Origin: Nematostella vectensis
Taxonomy: Eukaryota; Cnidaria; Anthozoa; Actiniaria; Edwardsiidae
Assembly: GCF_932526225.1 (NCBI RefSeq)
Contig: NC_064048.1
Coordinates: 273,340 to 337,339, forward strand
Reading direction: 5' to 3'
DNA length: 64,000 bases
A program made the translations under genes and the position numbers. This document shows positions 41,963-53,510 of this stretch, in pieces (the stretch's first letter is position 1; each line of letters starts with the position of its first letter). The notes under the pieces were generated by a model. It did not search any database. It was not told where the DNA came from and saw only the letters and a list, made by a program, of their open reading frames with translations.

Positions 41963-42643
41963 CTCAAGTATATTAAGGCCTGGGTTGTTTGCTCTTAGCA
42001 TCGAATATAACTTTTTGCCTTAAACTTTGTTAACGTCGCCTTAAATTCATTCTTTTTGGCAAGATGATTAAAGGCGACGGCCTTAACATTTTCGTAATGT
42101 TTTCTTGCCGGTGATGACGTCACATTATAGATCACGTGACAAATAGTTTTTTGCCTTTCCGCCGGTGGGGAAAACAGCTTGGACAAAGGTGTTTACTAAA
42201 TAAGTGTTGAATTTATGTGTGTCACATGATAGCGTTTTAGCATCCGGAATTTTCTCTGACGTTAACAAGATATTAAATATTTTGTTAAGTCACGTGACCT
42301 GCTGCGAATTCAAATGTTGATTTGTGACCGAAGGACTAAACTTTTCTTGCTGGTTAAGACATCAGTGTGCAGACGTGTTTTGAAGGAACATAAAAACATG
42401 CGATGTTTTCTTTTTCATAGCTTATCCACCAGCGGAGAATTTTTTTAAATATTGATTTGCAAAAGTCACGTGATCGGCTGGATGACGTCATCACACGAAA
42501 TAAAATATTACCAAACAGCTAACATTGCCTAGTTTGATGTTTTGAACAAAATTGGTGCATTCAAGGCAATGTTAACCCACTTTAAGGCAACTTTCAAAAT
42601 TTCAACTGTTTTAGCTTAGGTTCCAAGCCTTAATACACTTGAG
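41963..42643. mobile_element. 681-bp foldback/MITE-like palindromic element
   Basis: CTCAAGTATATTAAGGCCTGG (41963-41983) is inverted at 42623-42643. Pairing continues inward: GCCTTAAACTTTGTTAACG against its counterpart near 42560-42595, and TGATGACGTCA with TCACGTGA-type blocks at 42110-42140 against 42465-42495. The whole element is thus a long imperfect palindrome without ORFs. No clear target duplication seen. Confidence 0.75.
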
Positions 42644-42649
42644 ACACAG

Positions 42650-43620
42650 GTTCCCCAAGCTAATGTTGTATTTTTGGGAGTTTCATTCTGTAAATATATG
42701 GTGCGTTACAATAAAGATAAATAAAAGGGACGAAAAATATAATAAAATACCTTCAAACTTTTATTACCTGTTTGTGGAGTTGTTATTAACATCCTTGTGA
42801 AGTTTCCATCCATTTGGGGCAATATTAAGCGATTGAAGTTCCCCCATACTAAGAGAAGAGAAAGGTAGCACTCTAATGATGCCGATCGGCGAAATAGGCG
42901 GTAGAAAATCGCTTCTAGAAAAGTGGATATTCGAAATTTCGCCAAAATACATGCAAACAATATTATACAGATGCTTTACACTGCCACACAGAAATTATGA
43001 ATAAAAATGATCAACTCTTTGCGCATCTAAAACTCCATTCTTTGCCCGCCTTGCCGAATCCCTTATGCTTGACGCAAACCCATGGGATGGATTTTTTCAA
43101 CCGTCGTGACAAAGCAGCCCGTTTACACGGCTACGGCTACATTGCAAACAGCACCTCGCATGACAATACAAAGCAGTCCATGCCCAGTCCATCCACAGGT
43201 AGCCCAGGCAATGGTTTTGAAGCTGTTCGTAGCTTGGAATCGGCTGTTATTCTTAGAGGTAAAACGAGTGGATTGAAGTCGCGATTTTTTGTGAAACATT
43301 GCCAATATAATTGCCTTAAAACTTAGAACATGCCTTGTTGTTGTCATATTTATGTGCAATATACGATTTTGGGGGGTTTTCGTAACGAAATATATGACTT
43401 CTCTCCCCCTACTAAGGAAAGAGACAAGGTTGGAGGCGCCATTATCGGTAGCACTCAAATACCGTCGAAATTCGCGAGGAAAATACAACAAACGAAATAT
43501 TTTTATCTCGCAGAACTATGCCAGGGTACACTTACATTCGATATGTGGCAAAACACGGAGCGAAGCAAACAAATTATAGAGCGGTTAGAGACTGATGCCG
43601 TCACTGTTGAAACAATAGCA
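42650..43620. other. Anonymous spacer
   Basis: Short overlapping frames on both strands, none with a recognised domain. Confidence 0.4.
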
Positions 43621-43628
43621 CTAACACC

Positions 43629-43931
43629 TTACAGAACTCCTAAAGGTACAGCCACAGGTATCCCAACCCCAGTCAACCCAGTCCCCAATGTCCCAGCTGA
43701 TAGGGCTACTGAGAGGGAACCCGACCCGAAAGCTATTTTGTTTATAATCGACCGAGACTTCGCGGACTTCTTCCTAACCCTTTGGTGGTGGCCGAGGTTC
43801 GCGCTAATAGATTTCTTAATAGAACAGATTTGTTGTAGTCTGAAACTTTTACCATTGTCTTCCTCGGTTGGGATGGTTGGGTAGATTTGGCCACCTCTCT
43901 CATGTGGTTTTGCTTCATACATGTTGTCCAT
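43629..43931 (-). pseudogene. Small protein with Gly-rich hydrophobic segment, possibly virus-like element
   Basis: A Met at 43931 opens a 100-codon frame. It has an acidic N-terminus (ERGGQIYPTIPTEED), a basic middle, and a glycine/alanine hydrophobic stretch (SLSVALSAGTLGTGLTGVGI, near residues 73-92) which could be one or two membrane helices. The frame stops in the hydrophobic region, but similar character continues in another frame towards 43580, so it is likely truncated by a frameshift. It lies just downstream of the fibre-like gene on the same strand, suggesting a two-gene unit. I have seen this style of sequence in virus-like (Polinton/adintovirus-type) elements of invertebrates, but that is recollection, not proof. 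Confidence 0.4.
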
Positions 43932-43943
43932 TATATTATACGG

Positions 43944-45083
43944 TTAGATAATCTCGATGTACGTTTCTTGTTTTTGGCTATCGTGAATGTATTCGACATC
44001 GCCGGCTAGCTCCTCACACATTACATTGCTAGTGAAAAGCGCTGGGTTAGCGCCCGTCTCGGTGTTGATGTGGAGAATGGTAGGGTTTGACCCCCATACG
44101 TACAACTGGTATGCCACAGCTGAAAGTGTCTGAGGGTTGTCAAATACTACACCAGTGCTCGTGTGTAGGTGGTTTTTCGGCATGATCACACCCCAATAGG
44201 CACCTACTTGGTTACTAGACGCTAGGATGTTCTGCCCGATAAATGCTTCAGGGCCACCCCCCACGCTCCGCTTCCAAAGCGAAGTAGAACCTTTGGTCGA
44301 TAGGCACACCATCGATCTCCGTGCAGTATAGGACTAAATTCGCAGTTAGTTTAACTATGTTTTGGCTTTTCTTCAACCCTAGACTGATGTTAAAACCAGT
44401 TACCTCCCTCCAACCCCCATTGCCAAATACTCTCAGGGGTTTGTGTATGTGTTTTGCTCTGTATGAAGCTATACGGGCACTGTTTCCTATATCGTCAGCG
44501 GCTGACTCTCTCACTTGGTAGTTCGCTGCTGTTTCGCCTTCGATGCCAAAGGCATACAATTGGATTTTTTGGGGGCTTGGTGAGTTATGTGAGACGGTGA
44601 AAGTGAAAGTACCTGTGAAGTTACCTGTGTCGATTACAGCCTCAGTGAATTGGTAGCCTGGCTTCCCATCTATGGCGCCTCTCTAAATGCTATCCCCACG
44701 GAAGCCCCACCCGGCCGTTTGGATGTTGATGGTACCCATCGTAAGCATCACATTCGGTTCTATGCAGTAGCACTCGATTCGAATGGTGTAGCCTTTAGAT
44801 GCTGTCAGTCCGGTAGTGTTATCAATAGGTAGAGAGATGGCTATTGTTTCCCATTTGGGATATCGTCTACTAGGTAGAAGCCCTGGTGTTTGAGGTACAG
44901 CCCTTTTGATATATAGGCTCCTCTAATTATTTTCAGGTTACTTGATGTTGAGCTCCAAAGGCTTTGGTTGTTTAGAAACCACAATGCGTTGTGTGTGATG
45001 TATGATCTTTGTCAAGGTCTGAGTGCGTCGATTTGTTGGGATGTAAGATCATCGTATGTTAGCGGATCGCCCTTTAGTCCCTG
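43944..45083 (-). pseudogene. Fibre-like structural protein remnant, possible virus-derived
   Basis: The minus strand starts (45083) with a collagen-like turn and a phage/virus fibre motif: GLKGDPLTYDDLTSQQIDAL. It then shows beta-rich sequence in at least three frames: WSSTSSNLKIIRGAYISKGL (about 44950-44890), FTFTVSHNSPSPQKIQLYAF (about 44610-44550), WREVTGFNISLGLKKSQNIV and YWGVIMPKNHLHTSTGVVF. A stop follows at about 43944. Stops near 45010, 44825 and 44685 and frame changes near 44880 and 44290 break it. The 380-residue size and the following hydrophobic small gene suggest a capsid-fibre or lectin-like surface protein. Family not established. I give no repaired sequence. Confidence 0.4.
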
Positions 45084-45089
45084 TAAACT

Positions 45090-45890
45090 AGGGACTACCA
45101 ACTTTGTTTTCTACTATGTTGAATAATTTTCACCCCGAAGCCAAGCAAACCAATTCAAGGACATACAGGCCCAGAATAGCAGTGTAAACAATTTTGGAAT
45201 CAATTTGGTTTCAGAAAATTAGCATTTAGGTGAGCTGTGGTGATTCATTGGAAAATCATTTTCTCATCCAAGCAAAGCCAAACAAGAAAAAATCATCATG
45301 AATCCACCTTTGCTTGCAAATATCCATAAGCAAAGCACTCAATTATGCCCCAATAGACTTCATGATGTCCTGAGACACTCTCCTAATATGCTCATAGCTG
45401 TATTGTTGATGAAAAATAGAAGCAACCATCAACTTGTGCTGGCTTCAGCACAACGACTAGGGATTAAAAGTGGGGACCGCAAAGCACTGTTGGAAAGCTA
45501 GGAAACCACTGACTAGAAGCAGCGGTGTTTGACTTTGAGAGGCTGTATAAAACTCAGAAAAGGGGGAAGGTGTCTGTTTTCAGTCTGTTCTTTGTAAATT
45601 CAGCTAAAAAAATGGCCAGGAGTCAATGGGTTAATCCACCACCCCTGGAGTTTAATAAAAAAAACTAGGCCTTTTTAGACTTGTGCTGTAAGATACACCA
45701 TTGGAGTGGATCACATATATTCCATTTCTAGCAAGTATATATCTTTAACTTAGAAAATGTATTTTTTTTACTTGGACATAACTGGACTCATTGATAGAGA
45801 TGATATGCATAGCTTTTTTAGAAATAAATGCCCTAAAAACCATCAGATTTATGCAAGGTTTTTTGTTTGGTTTTTGTTTTGTGTGTAAGG
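45090..45890. other. Anonymous spacer before the satellite
   Basis: No gene recognised; one 67-codon plus-strand frame (45298-45501) lacks any known domain and has no visible start context of note. Confidence 0.35.
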
Positions 45891-48465
45891 CAAAGTCAAG
45901 GGGTAGTATACTGTAAGGAAAAGGCAAGGGGGGGTATACTGTAAGGCAAAGGCAAGGGGGTATACTGTAATTCAAAGGCAAGGGGGTATACTGTAATTCA
46001 AAGGCAAGGGGGTATACTGTAATTCAAAGGCAAGGGGGTATACTGTAAGGCAAAGGCAAGGGGGTATACTGTAAGTCAAAGTCAAGGGGGTATACTGTAA
46101 GGCAAAGGCAGGGGGGTATACTGTAAGGCAAAGGCAAGGGGGTATACTGTAAGGCAAAGGCAAGGGGGTATACTGTAAGGCAAAGGCAGGGGGGTATACT
46201 GTAAGGCAAAGGCAAGGGGGGTATACTGTTAGACAAAGTCAAGGGGGTATACTGTAAGACAAAGTCAAGGGGGTATACTGTAAGGCAAAGGCAAGGGGGT
46301 ATGCTGTAAGGCAAAGGCAGTGGGGTATACTGTAAGGCAAAGGCAAGGGGGTATACTGTAATTCAAGGGCAAGGGGGTATACTGTAATTCAAGGGCAAGG
46401 GGGTATACTGTAAGGCAAATGAAAGGGGGTATTCTGTAAGGCAAAGGCAAGGGGGTGTACTGTTAGACAAAGTCAAGGGGGTATACTCTAAGGCAAAGGC
46501 AAGGGGGTATACTGTAATTCAAGGGCAAGGGGGTATACTGTAAGGCAAATGAAAGGGGGTATTCTGTAAGGCAAAGGCAAGGGGGTGTACTGTAAGGCAA
46601 AGGCAAAGGGGGGTATACTGTAAGGCAAAGGCAAGGGGGTATACTGTAAGGCAAAGGCAAGGGGGTGTACTGTAAGGCAAAAGCAAGGGTATACTGTAAG
46701 GCAAATGAAAGGGGATATACTGTAAGGCAAAGGCAGGGGGGTATACTGTAAGGCAAAGGCAAAGGGGGGTATACTGTAAGGCAAAGGCAAGGGGGTATAC
46801 TGTAAGGCAAAGGCAAGGGGGTGTACTGTAAGGCAAAGGCAAAGGGGGTACTGTAAGGCAAAGGCAGGGGGGGTATACTGTAAGGCAAAGGCAGTGGGGT
46901 ATACTGTAAGGCAAAGGCAAGGGGTTATACTGAAGGGCAAAGGCAAGGGGGTATACTGTAAGGCAAAGGCAAGGGGGTATACTGTTAGACAAAGGCAAGG
47001 GGGTATACTGTAAGGCAAAGTCAAGGGGTTATACTGTAAGGCAAAGTCAAGGGGGTATACTCTAAGGCAAAGGCAAGGGGGTATACTGTTAGACAAAGGC
47101 AAGGGGGTATACTGTAAGTCAAAGGGGTATACTGTAAGGCAAAGGCAAGGGGGTATACTGTTAGACAAAGGCAAGGGGGTATACTGTAAGTCAAAGGGGT
47201 ATACTGTAAGGCAAAGTCAAGGGGGTATACTGTAAGGCAAAGGCAAGGGGGCATACTGTAAGGCAAAGTCAAGGGGGTATACTGTAAGGCTAAGGCAGTG
47301 GGGGTATACTGTAAGGCAAAGGCAGGGGGGTATACTGTAAGGCAAAGGCAAGGGGGTATACTGTAAGTTAAAGGCAGAGGGGGGTATACTGTAAGGCAAA
47401 GGCAGGGGGGTATACTGTAAGGCAAAGGCAAGGGGGTATACTGTAAAGCAAAGGCAAGGGGATATACTGTAATACAAAGGCAAGGGGGTGTACTGTAAGG
47501 TAAAGGCAGGGGGGTATACTGTAAGTCAAAGTCAAGGGGTTATACTGTAAGGCGAAGTCAAGGGGGTATACTCTAAGGCAAAGGCAAGGGGGTATACTGT
47601 TAGACAAAGGCAAGGGGGTATACTGTAAGGCAAAGGCAAGGGGATATACTGTAATTCAAAGGCAAGGGGGTATACTGTAAGGCTAAGGCAGTGGGGGTAT
47701 ACTGTAAGGCAAAGGGGGGTGTACTGTAAGGCAAAGGCAAGGGGGTATACTGTAAGGCAAAGGCAAGGGGGTATACTGTAAGGCAAAGGCAAGGGGATAT
47801 ACTGTAATTCAAAGGCAAGGGGGTATACTGTAAGGCAAAGGCAAAGGGGGGTATACTGTAAGGCAAAGGCAAGGGGGTATACTGTAAGGCAAAGTCAAGG
47901 GGGTATACTGTAATTCAAAGGCAAGGGGGTATACTGTAAGGCAAAGTCAAGGGGATATACTGTAATTCAAAGGCAAGGGGGTATACTGTAAGGCAAAGGC
48001 AAAGGGGGGTATACTGTAAGGCAAAGGCAAAGGGGGGTATACTGTAAGGCAAAGGCAAGGGGGTATACTGTAAGGCAAAGGGGGGTATACTGTAAGGCAA
48101 AGGCAAGGGGGTATACTGTAAGGCAAAGGCAAGGGGGTATACTGTAAGGCAAAGTCAAGGGGGTATACTGTAAGGCAAAGGCAAGGGGGTATACTGTAAG
48201 GCAAAGGCAAGGGGGTATACTGTAAGGCAAAGGCAGGGGGGTATACTGTAAGGCTAAGGCAGTGGGGGTATACTGTAAGGCAAAGGCAGGGGGGTATACT
48301 GTAAGGCAAAGGCAAGGGGGTATACTGTAAGGCAAAGTCAAGGGGGTATACTGTAAGGCAAAAGCAAGGGGATATACTGTAATTCAAAGGCAAGGGGGTG
48401 TACTGTAAGGTAAAGGCAGGGGGGTATACTGTAAGGCAAAGGCAAGGGGGTATACTGTAAGGCAG
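45891..48465. repeat. 26-bp satellite array, about 99 copies
   Basis: The unit is GGCAAAGGCA AGGGGGTATA CTGTAA with common variants (ATTC for GGCA, GTCA for GGCA, GGGGGG, and a spaced 17-bp short form AAGTCAAAGGGGTATACTGT). The array covers 2.6 kb. On the minus strand all three frames are open over long distances because 26 x 3 = 78 nt gives a stop-free 26-residue cycle (PLPLPYSIPPC LCLTVYPLA FALQYT), so the ORFs there are products of the repeat. Higher-order structure is visible as recurring blocks, e.g. 47020-47210 against 47520-47620. Confidence 0.95.
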
Positions 48466-48490
48466 TGACCACCCCCAGTGACAGTGCTTA
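48461..48490 (+). repeat. 30-bp SINE 3' fragment abutting the satellite
   Basis: Identical to 55015-55044 of the tRNA-derived SINE (GGCAGTGACCACCCCCAGTG and on). The satellite unit also begins GGCA, so the array may have grown from this junction. Confidence 0.85.
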
Positions 48491-48544
48491 TAATGTTTAT
48501 GTTAAATTTGGTTGTCTTGCGAATCGTTCTTTCGAAATTTATCA

Positions 48545-48690
48545 ACTGTTTTATTACATTAAGCGTTATTATTACATTATAAGCGGCGATTTTTGTTGCA
48601 TAAAGCGGTAGTATAACATTAAGCGGCAATTTTTGTTACATTATGCGTTAGTGTTACATTAAGCGGCAGTTGTTACATTAAGCGGTGATA
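48545..48690. repeat. TTACATTAAGCGG short repeats
   Basis: About six spaced copies of TTACATTAAGCGG/GCGTTA occur at irregular 14-40 bp intervals. Possibly the decayed remains of a subterminal repeat. Confidence 0.65.
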
Positions 48691-50186
48691 CAATTGTAAC
48701 GTCATCAATGACGTAACATGACCATCTCATTGTAACCCACTTGAAACATACATGACACCTACCGAGTTTGGTTGTAAGACGATGTTATGTGTCATGTAGA
48801 TGTGAAGGGTGGGGGGAAGGGGGTAACAAGTTGGTCGCGTGATCTGTGAAATCGTTGACGTCGTCAAAAATAGAAATATAATAATATTTAATGTTTCTTA
48901 AATTATTAAGCGAAAATAAGCAAAGATTTGGTAATTTGGAGCTCCGTTTTAGGCAATGCCTAAATCTATATATTACTTACTTAAGTTCTATAAAATAATA
49001 CACACGCATTTTCAAAGCAAACAAAAAGAACAACAAAAAAGACTAATAACTGTCATATTTTCAATACAAATCGTCGTTCGAAACTCACCTTAGCAGTGTA
49101 TATTTTTTTGTCGCTTTCTGTTTATCGCTTGTCGTTAAGTTCCCTTTTTAATGAGAACTGTCTCTCGTCGACACACAAACAAGTGAATCTTAAGGTCGCT
49201 CGCGCGTTAATCAACATATCATAAACAGGGGGCGTTATCAATTTTAAACTTCGCACAGAACAGTCAATGTTTATGCGATTAAGATGGCCCAATGTATGGA
49301 GAGTGCACACCTTTAAAAATTGTATTTGTATTAACACGCAATAATGTAGTAGCACATAAAAAGTAAACAACATGTTTTGCACTTATTTGAGACTGACGCA
49401 AAATTGAGCGTTAGCTTTTTGATGACACTACCAGAATCAGTTCAGTATGTGGTGATACAGCCTCTGTGAAAGTTAGAAAAAAATCTGTGGAAGAGGAAAA
49501 AAGTTAGATATATATTTAGAATTTCAAATACAACCGCCAATTGTGTACGATAACCCATGTCAAATTTGGTTTGGCTGAGTTCAATGGAAAGAAAGTTGTA
49601 ACATTTTGAATAACACTACCAGTATAGAATATCTTTCCGCAAAACTGATAAAAACACATTTTCCGCAATATTTTAACAATCAACCGTGGGATTTTAGAGA
49701 CATTTGTCAACGATAAAATTCTTTTAAACAACTTCTATGATCGACTAGACTACATAGAAGTGCTTTGTTGGGACAGGGGAATTTTTTAAAGTGAGGGACT
49801 TGTTGTGTTGTGTTTTCGTGGTGGCGGGGGTTGTCAATTTCACGCCACACAGCGGTATGCACACGAGAGCGTGTTAGAAATGCACACATCAGTGAGGGGG
49901 GCGCAAAGACGAGGGTCAAGCCTGAACTGTTTACAATACAACACCATAAGATCTCGTGCGTATCAACGTGCGTGTGGCCTCTACTATTTTAATCCTTTGC
50001 AGTTTTGGTTTTATTAACTTCCATCAATGATTCACGAATTTCGATTCATGTCAATGTCCCCTCCTACTAACTTTTCAGATAGTGGTATGAAAACATATTA
50101 AAATAAGATTTCAGTCGGGAAGGAGCTAATGATGCTGTTTTCTATCTAGATATCTAGATTTTAACAATGATTAGCATTTCATATAA
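48691..50186. other. Anonymous AT-rich spacer
   Basis: No recognisable gene, RNA or long repeat. Short frames near 49800-50017 overlap on both strands and look incidental. Confidence 0.4.
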
Positions 50187-50461
50187 TAATAAGACCTTAT
50201 GGGTTGAGGGATGAATAAGTAATTGTCCCCTTCAGGGGAAGGGGTGCATCATTTGTTATATAGTTGCAAGACGGCTCTGTAATAAGACCTTATGGGCTGA
50301 GGGGTGATTATATAATTGATCTCTACAGGGGAACCTTACCTCGTTTGTGACAGCCGATAACCGTCTGCACTAAAGCCTCATAGGGAAGGGGTGAGTCTGT
50401 AGATATGATTCCTACAGGGGAGATGTGCGTTTTTTTTGTGATATAATCAGCTGTCGTCCCT
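50187..50461 (+). repeat. Three tandem ~92-bp repeats upstream of a small secreted-protein gene
   Basis: Copies start AATAAGACCTTATGGG at 50187 and 50280 and AAAGCCTCATAGGG at 50372. Each contains a GGGTGA core, (C)TTCAGGGGA or CTACAGGGGA, and ends with a GACGG/GTCTG/GTCGT block. The last copy ends 32 bp before the start codon at 50494, so they may act as a multiplied promoter module; inference. Confidence 0.75.
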
Positions 50462-50493
50462 GGATGATTTCAATCTAAGCCAATAAACCAAAC

Positions 50494-50787
50494 ATGAAGA
50501 TCGTAAAACAGATCAGCCCGCTATACGGCTTGCTAGCCGTCCTCGTGGTTTGTGGGACACTTCTCGACCAAGGCGAGTGCGTCATAAATGTGATCACGCG
50601 CGGTTTGGTCCGTAAGCCACAGACTGAGAAGAAACGAGTTATGGCAGCGCCTCCGCTAGCCGTCAAGGTCCGGCGGCACTACGATGTCAAAACGAAACAA
50701 ACCCTGGTCCAGCAATGGCTAAAGCGGGTATTGCGAAGTAAGATTTGCTATCGTAACTATTGCAGGTCCTCGATCACCTTGTCGTGA
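50494..50787 (+). CDS. Small secreted protein or peptide precursor
   Basis: The ATG at 50494 follows CCAATAAACCAAAC, and the frame encodes 97 residues. Residues 1-28 look like a signal peptide (basic start, hydrophobic GLLAVLVVCGTLL, cut after about GEC). The mature part is very basic and has several dibasic sites (VRK, EKKR, KVRR, LKR, LRSK) and two Cys near the end (KICYRNYC). That resembles a peptide precursor or a secreted basic host-defence protein; I do not recognise a family. GC content is higher than in the flanks. GAAGTAAGA at about 50736 could be a splice donor, so the C-terminus may differ. Confidence 0.5.
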   Translation: MKIVKQISPLYGLLAVLVVCGTLLDQGECVINVITRGLVRKPQTEKKRVMAAPPLAVKVRRHYDVKTKQTLVQQWLKRVLRSKICYRNYCRSSITLS

Positions 50788-50789
50788 GA

Positions 50790-52128
50790 TTATCGTTGTG
50801 TTATCAGACGGTATTATCCCTATAGAGTGTCCGGTGTCCTTCACTCTAATTATTATTATTATTATTGTTATCATTATCGTGAGCTATCTTTTATCTTATT
50901 TATCCCCCTTTTATCTTCACCTTTATTTTGAATTAAGGCCTCCGTCATGTTGCGTATAATGAGCTATTGTCCATGTTAGAAAGGATGCACTTTGCATGTA
51001 ATCTTGGGAAACGGGAATTGAACCCTTTTAGTCTCCTCGCCACGCTCTCCAGAGGTACTCCACTTTATTGTGATAACTACAAGGTTATGATTCAGATTAG
51101 CACCGCGGGATGCATGGATAAACAATATGTATAGGGGTAACTTACAGCCACCCTGTCAATAACATTGCTCATGCTTTGATCTGTTCACTATAGCGTTCAG
51201 CAATGCGCAAATGATCAAATAGACAGCAGCATCGAAGTGGCATGTGTCACCGATAATCAGATGGATGACGAGTATCGTCAAATATAAACATATTTACATT
51301 ATCTGGAGATTAATACTTTAGATAACCTCCGACTAAGTATGGAGTAAGTGAGGAATGAACTATCGCATTGGCTCGTTAATAGCTATAGATAATATAGTGT
51401 GTCAGTATTCAAAATGCAACTGAACGCTTTTTGAGTGCATTAAAAGCAGTTTTTTTTGTCTTTTTTCTAGTATAAACCAAAAAAAATAAATGCGCCTGAT
51501 AATGCGTGCCGATATGCCGTAAAACCACAACATAAGTCTACTAAATTAATTATATCAGACAAAAATATGGAGACAAAAATAATGAGATGGACCTACGCAC
51601 ATTCTCATGAGTGACAACGTAGAGCATATTGCGACTAAAGTATGTACGTACAGTGTGTGTCGTTAGTAGCCACGAGCTATTTAAAAGCTCATTACAAACG
51701 ATAAGGACGTCTAAAAATGCAACAAAAATATTTTCTGGTTATTGATAAGATAATTTGTGTCAGGGCTCCGGATATACTTGGTTGATAGCCGATATAAATG
51801 GCCTGCGGTCGCATCTCGTCTTACAACCGCCTCGGGGCAATTTCTTTCGATAATAGACACAAAGTTTAAGTGAAGCAGATTTTGACGTGCCAAACTCTAT
51901 AAAAAGTATCAAGCTCTATCAGACGAATCAAACTTAGCAAATGTATCAAACAATATCAGACGTATTAAGCTTGCATTTTACTTTAGGGTAGCTCTTCTAT
52001 TGCCAGGTGATCTTGCCAGGTGATCACGAGGTTACGCGGTTAGGGCTAAGGGTAGATTAATTTATTTGTATGATCAAAACTGGCCTCAAATATTGCTGTG
52101 AGTGAGCCGTACAAGGATGCTGAATGGC
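50790..52128. other. Anonymous spacer
   Basis: An ATT microsatellite at 50850-50867; otherwise no gene or repeat was recognised. Confidence 0.4.
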
Positions 52129-52232
52129 GATGTCTTACCATGGACATAATAACCGACAACCCTATGTCTTATCATGGACATAATAACCGACAACTCTATG
52201 TCCTATCATGGACATAATAACCGACAACCCTT
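52129..52232. repeat. 34-bp tandem repeat, three copies
   Basis: ATGTCTTATCATGGACATAA with ACCGACAACCC starts at about 52130, 52164 and 52198. Each unit has TGTC...GACA inverted bases around ATCATGG (TGTCTTATCATGGACA). Confidence 0.85.
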
Positions 52233-53510
52233 TCTTTGGAAAAGTTATTATTGTAGCCTTATTAAAGTTGCCTTATGTAACAAAATAAACAGTCTAGGTA
52301 AGCGAATTTGTTGGCATTACTTCCATGAGTCAAGTATCTCAGCATAATGCTTCTTTCCGCTCTTTCAGTTTAAAAGTGTAAAAGTTCCGTTTATCGGTGC
52401 AGCTTTGAATATCTTTCATCAGTTCTCACGTAAAAAAAATCTAGGGAAACTAGGGTTAATTAAGCCGACACACAGGTCTAGAGTTCACTTTGATGACAGG
52501 TTAACTGGCCAACGGAAGGAACGCGTTGACGTTATTGGAATTGATATTGCTTTTGAGCTAACGGAGATAAAGCAATTATTTTCATTCTTTTGAGCATCTC
52601 CAGTTATTGGGACATCTCAAGCGAGATCCATTTTCATTGGTAGTTAGAAAAAGCTCTATGCATACCTATGTGAGCATGCAGTAAGAGATCAGAGCTGATT
52701 GAGTTGAAGAGCAAAAACAAACTACTGGGTGTATATCTAAGATTTGCCTTAGGAGGGGTGGGGGGTAACAGTTGGTGATAATATCTACGTCTACAATATG
52801 CCCAATGAAATATGTCTATTGTCTGATAATATCTACAGTCAAACAGTGCAGCACATAACCATTCTTAGGTAATATCGATTTACCTACTTATAATGCAAAT
52901 ATTCAAAATGGCCGCGCGAGTTTGAAACTTGAATTTGTTTTGTTAGCGAGACGTCGCATCGCAAAAGGTGACCAAAACAGCAAAATGTCCTGCTCTATAC
53001 CAAGTTTGATATTTGATTGATGAATTCCTGTGTTTGAAAGTAAAATATCGTTTGGGAAACCTTTTCAAATTGAGCGGTTTTATTTGAGACTGCCGTGAAA
53101 TCGAACTCTTTTCGTAATGTTTACGTTTAGGAAAAGAGGAATATGAATGTGATGGACCAAATTCTACGGCTTAGAACCTTGACAGGGTTAAACTAGGATA
53201 AAAGAGGATCATGGCATACTAAAACAATCTTCACCACAAGCCGAAACGAGTGCCCACAGGGTATGGTGAAAGTTGAGAAGAGCGGAGGTTGAAATGTGAG
53301 AACGAAAGTGCGAGTCAAGGCCCAACGTCTATACTTCAACAGGGAAAAATCGCCGAAGAATAGGTATGAAAATCCGTGTAAACATTTAGCCGAAAAGCAT
53401 TTTACCCTTCCCTTATCTCTGGGGTTCACTTCTTTTCATTCTTTGCAAAAATGTCTTGCCCTTCGACCACCACAACAACAAACTCCACCAAGAATAGATA
53501 GCCCCCCCTT
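52233..53510. other. Anonymous spacer
   Basis: Only short unassigned frames, e.g. 52405-52593 and 53296-53538; no domain or RNA recognised. Confidence 0.4.

Noticed and set aside
43330..43884. Plus-strand 184-residue frame
   Set aside because: Overlaps antisense to the Gly-rich small protein; no domain, and codon pattern looks incidental. It cannot be fully excluded.
45891..48465. CRISPR-like array
   Set aside because: Units are contiguous without unique spacers and the context is eukaryotic; it is a tandem satellite.
45972..48629. Long minus-strand Pro/Leu/Tyr-rich frames of up to 228 residues
   Set aside because: They are translations of the 26-bp satellite; three overlapping frames are open at once, and no start, splice or flanking coding signal supports any of them.
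50494..50787. Cysteine-knot toxin
   Set aside because: Only two cysteines after the signal peptide and no toxin-like spacing; described instead as an unassigned secreted protein.
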